Assembly: GCA_950097015.1 (NCBI GenBank)
Contig: CATNEN010000025.1
Coordinates: 8,040,001 to 8,104,000 of the forward strand
Origin: Macrostomum hystrix
Taxonomy: Eukaryota; Platyhelminthes; Macrostomidae
DNA: 64,000 nucleotides
Direction: 5' to 3'
A model generated the notes under the pieces. That model did not search any database and had not been told where the DNA came from. It saw only the letters and a list, made by a program, of their open reading frames with translations. A program made the position numbers and the translations under genes. Shown piece after piece: positions 11,201 to 23,812 of the stretch. Each line of letters begins with the position of its first letter. Positions within the stretch are counted from its first letter, which is position 1.

Positions 11201-14200
11201 ACCCAAGATAATCCAACCCAAGATAATCCAACCCAAGATAATCCAATCCAACCCAAGATAATCCAATCCAACCCAAGATAATCCAATCCAATCCAATCCA
11301 ATCCAATCCAATCCAATCCAATCCAGTCCAATCCAATCCAATCCAATTCAATCCAATCCAATCCAATCCAACCCAAGACAATCCAATCCAACCCAAGACA
11401 ATCCAATCCAATCCAATCCAATCCAATCCAGTCCAATCCAGTCCAATCTAATCCAATCCAATCCAATCCAATCCAATCCAATCCAATCCAATCCAATCCA
11501 ATCCATTCCAATCCAATCCAATCCAATCCAATCCAATCCATCACTCACATGCAGCGGAACGCAAGCAGTTCTATCCGCTGTCGGGCCGTCATCTTCGCCG
11601 CAGTCGATGCAGTCGTCCCCAGCTTCGTTGGTCCGCTGATGCGGCTGGCAGTCGCCGCAGGTCCAGCAGCACTTGTCCTTGTTCGCATCCTTATTTGAGT
11701 ACATCTTCTTCTGGCCCACCGCGCACTCCTCGCTGCACCTGGAGATTGGAACGTCCAAGACGCCGTTGACCCAGTAGACTTGGTCAGTCCAGGACAGGCC
11801 GCTGCCCTTGCGCCATTCGCCAACTGGCCGATAATCCAGGTGTTTGGTCTCTCGATTGCGCCGATAATTGTAGATTATGTAGGTGCCGATGCCATCTCCG
11901 GATTTGGTGTACTGGACGTTGCGGTTCGCAGAGTCTGTTTGTTTGGGGATTCGGTGTTTGAGTAGCTTTCCTGTTTGAGTAGTATTCCAATGACAGCTTG
12001 CGTATAGATTTCTACCAGATTCTTAGCATAGGTAATTTTTCTCCCCGATCCCGGTAACATTCACTCTATCCTCAGTATAGGGTTTTTATTCCCGAAATCC
12101 TCGATATGGGAATTTTTATCTACGAAATCCTCGGTATGGGATTTTTTATATTCAAAATCCTCGGTATGGGATTTCTATATCCACTATGTGGATTTTTATC
12201 ACCAAAATCCTCGGTATGGGATTTCTATATCCATTATTGGGATTTTTATATTCAAAATCCTCGGTATGGGATTTTAATCTTCAAGATCCTCGGTATGGGA
12301 TTTTAATCTTCAAGATCCTCGGTATGGGATTTCTATATCCGCTATTGTGATTTTTATCACCAAAATCCTCGGTATGGGATTTCTATATCCGCTATTGTGA
12401 TTTTTATCACCAAAATCCTCGGTATGGGATTTCTATATCCGCTATTGTGATTTTTATCACCAAAATCCTCGGTATGGGATTTCTATATCCGCTATTGTGA
12501 TTTTTATCACCAAAATCCTCGGAATGGGATTTCTATATCCACTATTGGGATTTTTATCACCAAAATCCTCGGTATGGGATTTCTATATCCACTATGTGGA
12601 TTTTTATCACCAAAATCCTCGGTATGGGATTTCTATATCCGCTATTGTGATTTTTATCACCAAAATCCTCGGTATGGGATTTCTATATCCGCTATTGTGA
12701 TTTTTATCACCAAAATCCTCGGAATGGGATTTCTATATCCACTATGTGGATTTTTATCACCAAAATCCTCGGTATCCTCGATTTTTAATCTCTCTAAAAT
12801 TCAGGGTTTGGTGATTTTTCTCCGCAGATTTTCAATATGGGATTTCTCCCAAATTCTGAGGAAGAGAATGTTTCTCCCAGATCTTCATTGCTTTCTAGGA
12901 GATGTTGCCTGCTTTTTTACCCGGATCCCTCAAGTGTGAGTGGCTGCCACAGTCTTATCTAGTTGGCTCATTAATCAAACCTATTAATCACGCATATATC
13001 GCTATCACACCGAGGCATTCTTTCCTTTACGGCTGCTCAATCCGATGGCCGCAACAGAATGTAGACAAAAATATTGCGTTTATCCCCTCCAATAGATAGG
13101 GGAGAGAAGGAGAGAAACTACCCGGCTTGAGCTGGGTCTACTCGAAGCGGCTAAAAAAATTGAATTTCTACCTAATTAGGCCATTCAGATCGACTGTGGC
13201 GGTGAGGATGGGGGTTGATATTAGGCGGAAGACCAAAGGAAAAACTTCCTTTTCTATCTTGTTATTTCTTTCCAACCCAAACTAACAAACATTGATGTAC
13301 ATCATGACTCAGGTCTCAAAAGTGCCACCAATAACCATTGTTATCGGAATTAGCCAGCAAGCGTTTGCCAACATTAAACATAAGATTCTATGTGTTCATA
13401 CTTTTGGCCTTCGTCTCATATGAGATTCTCATCTCACAATTGTTTGATTTCAGTCTCATGTGAGATTCTCTTCTCACAATAGTTTGATTTCAGTCTCATG
13501 TGAGATTCTCATCTCACAATAGTTTGATTTCAGTCTCATGTGAGATTCTCATCTCACAATAGTTTGATTTCAGTCTCATTTGAGATTCTCATCTCACAAT
13601 TGTTTGATTTCAGTCTCATGTGCATGTGAGATTCTCATCTCACAATTGTTTGATTTCAGTCTCATATGAGATTCTCATCTCACAATTGTTTGATTTCAGT
13701 CTCATCTCACAATAGTTAGATTTCAGTCTCATATGAGATTCTCATCTCTCAATTGTTAGATTTCAGTCTCATGTGAGATTCTCATCTCACAATTGTTTGA
13801 CTTCAGTCTCATGTGAGATTTCAGTCTTATATGAGATTCTCATCTCACAATTGTTTGATTTCAGTCTCACGTGAGATTCTCATCTCACAATTGTTAGATT
13901 TCAGTCTCATGTGAGATTCTCATCTCTCAATTGTTAGATTTCAGTCTCATATGAGATTCTCATCTCACAATAGTTTGATTTCAGTCTCATGTGAGATTCT
14001 CATCTCACAATTGTTTGATTTCAGTCTCACGTGAGATTCTCATCTCACGATTGTTAGATTTCAGTCTCATGTGAGATTCTCATCTCCCAATTGTTAGATT
14101 TCAGTCTCATATGAGATTCTCATCTCACAATAGTTTGATTTCAGTCTCATGTGAGATTCTGATCTCACAACAGTTAAATTTCAGTCTCATGTGAGATTCT

Positions 14201-17200
14201 CATCTCACAATTGTTAGATTTCAGTCTAAAATGCGATTCTCATCTCACTATTGTTTGATTTCAGTCTCATGTGAGATTCTCATCTCACAATAGTTAGATT
14301 TCAGTCTCATGTGAGATTCTCATCTCACAATTGTTTGATTTCAGTCTCATGTGAGATTCTCATCTCTCAATTGTATATTTCAGTCTCATTTGAGATTTCA
14401 GTCTCATGTGAGATTCTCATCTCACAACAGTTAAATTTCAGTTTCATGTGAGATTTCAGTCTTATGTGAGATTTTAGTCTTATATGAGATTCTCATCTCA
14501 CAATATTTAGATTTCAGTCTCATGTGAGATTCTCATCTCACAATAGAATATCAACACGGAAATTGTAGTCGGTATTTCAGTTGATCCCTGCAATGCTTAA
14601 GCAAATCAAATCTGCTTCAAACTGAGGAGGCATAGATTGAAATGATTGTAGCGACACACCGAATCGATGACTCGGTGTGTCGGAGTGGCTGGTCGAAATC
14701 ACACTGAGCATCGCAAGAAATCTCATCCACTCTCCAGCAGGCGGTTCTGTCCGGTCCCGACAAAAATTTAGAGAGAAGAGATCCCATTTTTATCCCACCC
14801 CAGATTCCACTCCCTTCGCGGCCAAAGTTCTCTATCCCTCCCTCCTGCTCCCCCCCCGCCCCAGCATTTTTTCGGCGAGAGTTCGGCAATCGATCCGATC
14901 CGCCTTGGCCCTCGCCCATTCCGTCACTGCCAGGCTATAGAAAAACAAGCCGACGCACACTGGAAAAAAAAGATTCCCAACGGCAGCGGTAGTTGCTTCT
15001 TCGAGTGGGTCTAGAAACTGCTCTACGCATTTCGCTGAGAGCTTGCTTGAAATTTTATTTATTTTTTTTACCTAATTAGCACTAAAAAGTCTGTGAGGGA
15101 TTCTGAGAGCTATGCGACTGTTGAGTTACATTTTATCGAGTGTGGAAGCTTAATACTGTCTCCTGAAATTCCTCGATTAGGAAAACCGCGAATATAATAG
15201 CACAAATTTTAAATCCAAAATCCCGAATCCCGAATCCAGCATCCGGAATCCGGAATCCAAAGTCCTGAATCCTGAATCCTGAATCCTGAATCCTAGATCC
15301 GGAATCCGGAATCCGGAATCCTCAATCCGGAATCCTGAATCCGGAGTCCTGAATCCTGAAACCTGAATCCAAAGTCCTGAATCCTGAAACCAGAATCCGG
15401 AATCCTAGATCCGGAGTCCTGAAACCTGAATCTTGAATCCGAAGTCCTGAATCCCGAAGTCCTGAATCCTGAATCCTGAATCCTAAATCCGGAGTCCTGA
15501 AACCTGAATCCAGAATCTTGAATCCTAAATTGTGAATCTCGATTTCCGAATTTTATATCAGAATGCAGAATCCCTAATCCCGGATCGTAAAATTCAAACT
15601 GGAATCCTGACACACTAAGTTAGTTAAAATTTGAATCCTGTGTCGCTCACACCGAATCTTAGAACCAGACTCTTAGAATCCAATGTCACGAAATTCCTAA
15701 TCTATAATTTGTACTTTTGTAATTATAATTATAAAATCCTGTACATAAAATATCTAGCTATTTACAAAGTCACGAATTGTCTTTGAAAGAATTGTAATTA
15801 CACAATGTCTGCCCTTTGTAACTCGAAGCAGATATTAATAGGTAAATTAATACACGTTACACAGCTAAAGAACGATTAGCGTCCTCAGCAGAAAATTTTA
15901 TTTAGGACAGTCCCTAAAACGAGAACACACAAAGCAACAATAAAAAACTAACAATGATATTAGATTGCTGCAAAATGCTATGATTGGAAAAAGAAGAGGT
16001 GCAATCAATTATGTATCTGAACTGCAACAGACGGGTGAACATGATACTTACATGATACTTACATGATACTCGTACGTTGGCGAAAGAGGCAAAATGATTC
16101 TGGCTAGGGATTGCTATCGATGAATCAATTACAGCTGCTGCAATTCTACCCGATGTTACTGCTGCGATTCTAGCCAATGCTCCTGTTGCGATTCTAGCCA
16201 ATGCTCCTGCTGCGATTCTTGACAATACTCCTGCTACAATTCTACCCGATGTTACTGCTGCGATTCTAGCCAATGCTCCTGTTGCGATTCTAGCCAATGC
16301 TCCTGCTGCGATTCTTGACAATACTCCTGCTACAATTCTACCCGATGTTACTGCTGCGATTCTAGCCAATGCTCCTGTTGCGATTCTAGCCAATGCTCCT
16401 GCTGCGATTCTTGACAATACTCCTGCTACAATTCTACCCGATGTTACTGCTGCGATTCTAGCCAATGCTCCTGTTGCGATTCTAGCCAATGCTCCTGCTG
16501 CGATTCTTGACAATACTCCTGCTACAATTCTACCCGATGTTACTGCTGCGATTCTAGACAATACTCCTGCTGCGATTCTAGACAATACTCCTGCTGCGAT
16601 TCTAGACAATACTCCTGCTGCAATTCTACCCGATGTTACTGCTGCGATTCTAGACAATACTCCTGCTGCGATTCTAGCCAATACTCCTGCTGCGATTCTA
16701 GACAATGCTCCTGCTGCGATTCTTGACAATACTCCTGCTGCGATTCTTGACAATACTCCAGCTGCGATTCTAGCCAATGCTCCTGTTGCGATTCTAGCCA
16801 ATGCTCCTGTTGCGATTCTTGACAATACTCCAGCTGCGATTCTAGCCAATGCTCCTGTTGCGATTCTAGCCAATGCTCCTGCTGCGATTCTTGACAATAC
16901 TCCTGCTGCGATTCTAGACAATTCTCCTGCTGCGATTCTTGACAATACTCCTGCTGCGATTCTTGACAATACTCCTGCTGCGATTCTAGCCAATGCTCCT
17001 GTTGCGATTCTAGCCAATGCTCCTGCTGCGATTCTTGACAATACTCCTGCTACAATTCTACCCGATGTTACTGCTGCGATTCTAGACAATACTCCTGCTG
17101 CGATTCTAGCCAATACTCCTGCTGCGATTCTAGCCAATGCTCCTGCTGCGATTCTTGACAATACTCCTGCTGCGATTCTAGCCAATACTCCTGCTGCGAT

Positions 17201-20200
17201 TCTAGCCAATGCTCCTGCTGCGATTCTAGACAATACTCCTGCTGCGATTCTACCCGATGCTACTGCTGCGATTCTAGACAATGCTGCTGCTGCGATTCTA
17301 GACAATACTCCTGCTGCGATTCTAGACAATGCTCCTGCTGCGATTCTAGACAATGCTCCTGCTGCGATTCTAGACAATACTCTTGCTGCGATTCTACCCG
17401 ATGCTACTGCTGCGATTCTAGACAATACTCCTGCTGCGATTCTAGACAATGCTCCTGCTGCGATTCTTGACAATTCTCCTGCTGCGATTGTAGACAATGC
17501 TCCTGCTGCGATTCTAGACAATACTCCTGCTGCGATTCTAGACAATACTCCTGCTGCGATTCTACCCGATGCTACTGCTACGATTCTTGACAATGCTCTT
17601 GCTGCGATTCTTGAAAATTCTCCTGCTGCGATTCTTGACAATACTCATGCTGCGATTCTAGACAATGCTCCTGCTGCGATTCTTGACAATTCTCCTGCTG
17701 CGATTCTAGACAATACTCCTGCTGCGATTCTAGACAATACTCTTGCTGCGATTCTAGACAATTCTCCTGCTGCGATTCTAGACAATTCTCCTGCTGCGAT
17801 TCTAGACAATACTCCTGCTGCGATTCTAGACAATGCTCCTGCTGCGATTCTTGACAATTCTCCTGCTGCGATTCTAGACAATACTCCTGCTGCGATTCTA
17901 GACAATACTCTTGCTGCGATTCTAGACAATTCTCCTGCTGCGATTCTAGACAATGCTCCTGCTGCGATTCTTGACAATTCTCCTGCTGCGATTCTAGACA
18001 ATACTCCTGCTGCGATTCTAGACAATACTCCTGCTGCGATTCTAGACAATACTCCTGCTGCGATTCTAGAAAATGCTCCTGCTGCGATTCTAGACAATTC
18101 TCCTGCTGCGATTCTAGACAATACTCCTGCTGCGATTCTAGACAATACTCCTGCTGCGATTCTAGACAATACTCCTGCTGCGATTCTAGACAATGCTCCT
18201 GCTGCGATTCTAGACAATACTCCTGCTGCGATTCTAGACAATGCTCCTGCTGCGATTCTAGACAATACTCCTGCTGCGATTCTAGACAATGCTCCTGCTG
18301 CGATTCTAGACAATGCTCCTGCTGCGATTATAGACAATACTCTTGCTGCGATTCTACCCGATGCTACTGCTGCGACTCTAGACAATGCTGCTGCTGCGAT
18401 TCTAGACAATACTCCTGCTGCGATTCTACCCGATGCTACTGCTGCGATTCTAGACAATGCTCCTGCTGCGATTCTAGACAATGCTCCTGCTGCGATTCTA
18501 GACAATACTCCTGCTGCGATTCTACCCGATGCTACTGCTGCGATTCTTGACAATGCTCCTGCTGCGATTCTAGACAATACTCCTGCTGCGATTCTAGACA
18601 ATGCTCCTGCTGCGATTCTAGACAATGCTCCTGCTGCGATTATAGACAATACTCTTGCTGCGATTCTATCCGATGCTACTGCTGCGATTCTAGACAATGC
18701 TGCTGCTGCGATTCTAGACAATACTCCTGCTGCGATTCTACCCGATGCTACTGCTGCGATTCTAGACAATGCTCCTGCTGCGATTCTAGACAATGCTCCT
18801 GCTGCGATTCTAGACAATGCTCCTGCTGCGATTCTAGACAATGCTCCTGCTGCGATTCTAGACAATGCTCCTGCTGCGATTATAGACAATACTCTTGCTG
18901 CGATTCTACCCGATGCTACTGCTGCGATTCTAGACAATGCTGCTGCTGCGATTCTAGACAATACTCCTGCTGCGATTCTAGACAATGCTCCTGCTGCGAT
19001 TCTAGACAATGCTCCTGCTGCGATTATAGACAATACTCTTGCTGCGATTCTACCCGATGCTACTGCTGCGATTCTAGACAATGCTGCTGCTGCGATTCTA
19101 GACAATGCTCCTGCTGCGATTCTTGACAATTCTCCTGCTGCGATTCTAGACAATGCTCCTGCTGCGATTCTAGACAATACTCCTGCTGCGATTCTAGACA
19201 ATACTCCTGCTGCGATTCTAGACAATACTCCTGCTGCGATTCTAGACAATACTCTTGCTGCGATTCTAGACAATTACTCCTGCTGCGATTCTTGACAATA
19301 CTCCTGCTGCGATTCTAGACAATACTCCTGCTGCGATTCTAGCTAATGCTCCTGCTGCGATTCTAGACAATTCTCCTGATACGATTCTAGACAATACTCC
19401 TGCTGCGATTCTTGACAATACTCTTGCTGCGATTCTAGACAATTCTCCTGCTGCGATTCTAGACAATGCTCCTGCTGCGATTCTTGACAATTCTCCTGCT
19501 GCGATTCTTGACAATACTCCTGCTGCGATTCTTGACAATACTCATGCTGCGATTCTAGACAATACTCATGCTGCGATTCTAGACAATACTCCTGCTGCGA
19601 TTCTTGACAATACTCCTGCTGCGATTCTAGACAATACTCCTGCTGCGATTCTAGACAATACTCCTGCTGCGATTCTAGACAATGCTCCTGCTGCGATTCT
19701 AGACAATACTCCTGCTGCGATTCTAGACAATTCTCCTGCTGCGATTCTAGACAATTCTCCTGCTGCGATTCTAGACAATACTCCTGCTGCGATTCTAGAC
19801 AATACTCCTGCTGCGATTCTAGACAATACTCCTGCTACGATTCTATTTGGCTATCTGAATCATGAATTCTAAATATCTAGACAATAAGGATCCTGAATGT
19901 TTGGCTACGGATCCAGTAAATCTTACTGCGGTTCCGGAATATCTAGCTACCGATCCTGAATATCTAGCTACAGATCCTGAATATCTAGATACCGATCCTG
20001 AATATCTAGCTACGATCCTGAATATCTAGATACCGATCCTGAATATCTAGCAAAGATCCTGAATGTCTACTACAGATCCTGAATATCTAGCTACGATCCT
20101 GAATATCTAGCTGCGGATCCTGAATATCTAGCTGCGGATCCTGAATATCTAGCTACGGATCCTGAATATCTAGCTACAGCTCATGAATATCTAGCTACAG

Positions 20201-22099
20201 CTCATGAATATCTAGCTACAGCTCATTAATATCTAGCTACGGATCCTGAATATCTAGCTACAGCTCATGAATATCTAGCTACAGCTCATGAATATCTAGC
20301 TACAGCTCATGAATATCTAGCTACGGATCCTGAATATCTAGCTACGATCCTGAATATCTTGCTGCGGATCCTGAATATCTTGATAAATATCCTGAATATC
20401 TAGCAAAGATCCTGAATGTCTAGCTACGGATCCTGAGTATCTAGCTACAGATCCTGAATATCTAGCTACAGCTCATGAATATCTAGCTACAGCTCATGAA
20501 TATCTAGCTACAGCTCAATAATATCTAGCTACGGATCCTGAATATCTAGCTACAGCTCATGAATATCTAGCTACAGCTCATGAATATCTAGCTACAGCTC
20601 ATTAATATCTAGCTACGGATCCTGAATATCTAGCTACAGCTCATGAATATCTAGCTACAGCTCATGAATATCTAGCTACAGCTCATGAATATCTAGCTAC
20701 GGATCCTGAATATCTAGCTACGATCCTGAATATCTTGCTGCGGATCCTAAATATCTTGATAAATATCCTGAATATCTAGCAAAGATCCTGAATATCTAGC
20801 TACAGATCCTGAGTATCTAGCTACAGATCCTGAATATCTACTACAGATCCTAAAGCAGTCTAAAGCAGTCGATACGGGGTTTATTTAAGAGAGAGAATTC
20901 AGAAGATGGTCGAGTGCAACCATCCGCAATGCTTAAACCGGAAGAATTTCGGATCGCGTCACACAAGACTTCGCTTGAACTGCTGCTTGACAACTGAGGA
21001 AGGCCATAGGAGGGGAGAGAGAGTTGGAAATAAGAGAAGTAGAAATGAAACTTATTTTACGGCACACACTCTTCGCCTACCGTTAAAGTGGAATTTCGTT
21101 TCTTGCCGCTTAATCAGACACAAGCTGAGACTTTATACTCAGTGAGGTAGTGAATGAGGGAGGTTGACACAGCGAACGCTATAGGTGGACATTCGACCAA
21201 GGGTTTCACGCCTCGCTGACTCTTAGATAGGTGGTTTCGAGGTGGTGGACATCTCGAGTTTGGGATTTTATGTTGTAGATCGAATATTTCTGCCTGCGTG
21301 TGTGAGAGATAAAGTTATTTTGCTTTGTGAAACTAAAAAATTGTTAACTTTTTCCTGGAAATACTGTATGATCAATCGCGTCTTGGAAATCATACGAATC
21401 TACGTAACCAGTGCGTAACCATTACCTTTAATAGGAATCCAGAGAGAATCCACATAGGAAATCCCATCCGGGGAATCCCTGTAGATAATCCTATGTAGGT
21501 AATCCCTATAGGGGATACTATATAGAGAATCCCAATTGCGGCTCCCTTATAACAAATTTATATAGGGAATCCCAATAAATATCACATATGGGGAATCCCT
21601 AAAAATATGATATATGGGGAATCCCTATAAATATCACATATGGGGAATCCCTATAAATATGATATATGGGAATCCCAGTAAATATCACATATGGGGAATC
21701 CCTATAAATATGATATATGGGGAATCCCTATAAATATGATACATGGGGAATCCCTATAGAGATCATCTATGGGGAATCCCCATAGGGAATATCAGATAGG
21801 GAATTCCAGATAGGGAATACCAGATGGGGAATACCAGATGGGGATTCCTTTTAGAGCGGGTGCAATCTCAAACTCAATTTCACTTCACGCAACGGCAAGT
21901 GATACCACTGGTATCAAAGTAATCTCAAAAGTGTGAGAAGTTATCAGTATGGCATGCTTCGTTGGCAAACTTTGCATATCATGAAACACTTCTCCACCAA
22001 CCACCCCATTCTGTATTTACCAGCCGCGCCTCGCATCCACTTGCTCAGCAACCATCGGATTGCCCTAGTTAAATGTTTAGCTTTTTCAATATCACAAGA

Positions 22100-22144
<45 letters not shown>

Positions 22145-22921
22145 TAGCTGTCAATGCCCGCAGCTACCGAGAGGGTGAGATCGAGTGAATAAGGAAGCCG
22201 CGTCTTCATCGATTTACAATATCCCTTGAGCTGCCGTCAGTGCAGACACACACACACCCTTACACACACACACACACAATGCGATATGGGGTTGTACAGA
22301 TTGCTAACACTTGGCTAGCACTAAACAGATACAAGTGAAGGTCAGTTTGCTTCTATGGTGTGAAACCGGCTTCTAACCCCCCTTTTCAAACAAAGACTGT
22401 AAATTATCTTCCAATCAGTTTGAACACGTTCAGGGTGGAATGTCTAGACGACTTCTGCTTTTAAATAGTTGGAACAAGTGATGGAGGCCGAGGCGATTTG
22501 CAAACGATCTCGCCGCTTAATGGATCACGTGATTTGCTGTCTGCTCTCCCACTCGGCGCCTCTCTCATCGCCTATTTGTACGACTGATCGACTCGGTTTC
22601 TCCGCTCTTTCCGGCTAGCCACTTCCCTTGAAAAATCGATTAGACAACATCGATTCTTAAGTTCTATACAACTGTCCATCGCTGCTCTTGCCGACAAATA
22701 CACTTTTTCTTTTTTTGCTAGATTCTGAACTTTCAAGGCAATTGAGTTGAGTAACTTCCTCACGCAACAGAGGAATTCCTTAAGTTTATTTAGCCTCAAC
22801 TAACTAACTAACTAACTAGCTAACTAGCTAACTAACTAACTAACTAGCTAACTAACTAACTAGTTGACATAAATAAAACTAATTAGATTGCACCCGCTCT
22901 GATTTCACTGTCTTTGTTTGT

Positions 22922-22957
<36 letters not shown>

Positions 22958-22974
22958 GCTAACTAGCTAACTAG

Positions 22975-23009
<35 letters not shown>

Positions 23010-23049
23010 CTAACTAACTAACTAACTAACTAGCTAACTAGCTAACTAG

Positions 23050-23092
<43 letters not shown>

Positions 23093-23324
23093 GCTAACTA
23101 ACTAACTAACTAACTAACTAGCTAACTAACTAACTAACTAACTAACTAGCTAACTAACTAACTAACAAGCTAACTAGCTAACTAGCTAACTAACTAACTA
23201 ACTAGCTAACTAGCTTACTAGCTAACTAGCTAACTAGTTAACTAACTAACTAACTAGCTAACTAGCTAACTAACTAACTAACTAACTAACTAGCTAACTA
23301 ACTAACTAACTAACTACTACCTAG

Positions 23325-23367
<43 letters not shown>

Positions 23368-23578
23368 GCTAACTAACTAGCTAACAAACTAACTAACTAA
23401 CTAACTAGCTAACTAACTAACTAACTAACTAACTAGCTAACTAGCTAACTAACTAACTGACTAACTAACTAACTAGCTAACTAGCTAACTAACTAACTAA
23501 CTAGCTAACTAACTAACTAGTTGACATAAATAAAACTAATTAGATTGCACCCGCTCTGATTTCACTGTCTTTGTTTGT

Positions 23579-23646
<68 letters not shown>

Positions 23647-23748
23647 GCTACTAGCTAACTAACTAACTAACTAGCTAACTAACTAACTAGTTGACATAAA
23701 TAAAACTAATTAGATTGCACCCGCTCTGATTTCACTGTCTTTGTTTGT

Positions 23749-23812
<64 letters not shown>

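Noticed and set aside
10373-11544. Three overlapping long ORFs (322-357 codons)
   Set aside because: All three minus-strand frames of a 5/15-bp array are open because the unit lacks stops; frame-independent openness argues against coding.
15914-19826. Large Ala/Arg/Ser repeat proteins
   Set aside because: They are reading frames through a 24-bp array inside an intron; not called as genes, though listed as a finding for RNA testing.
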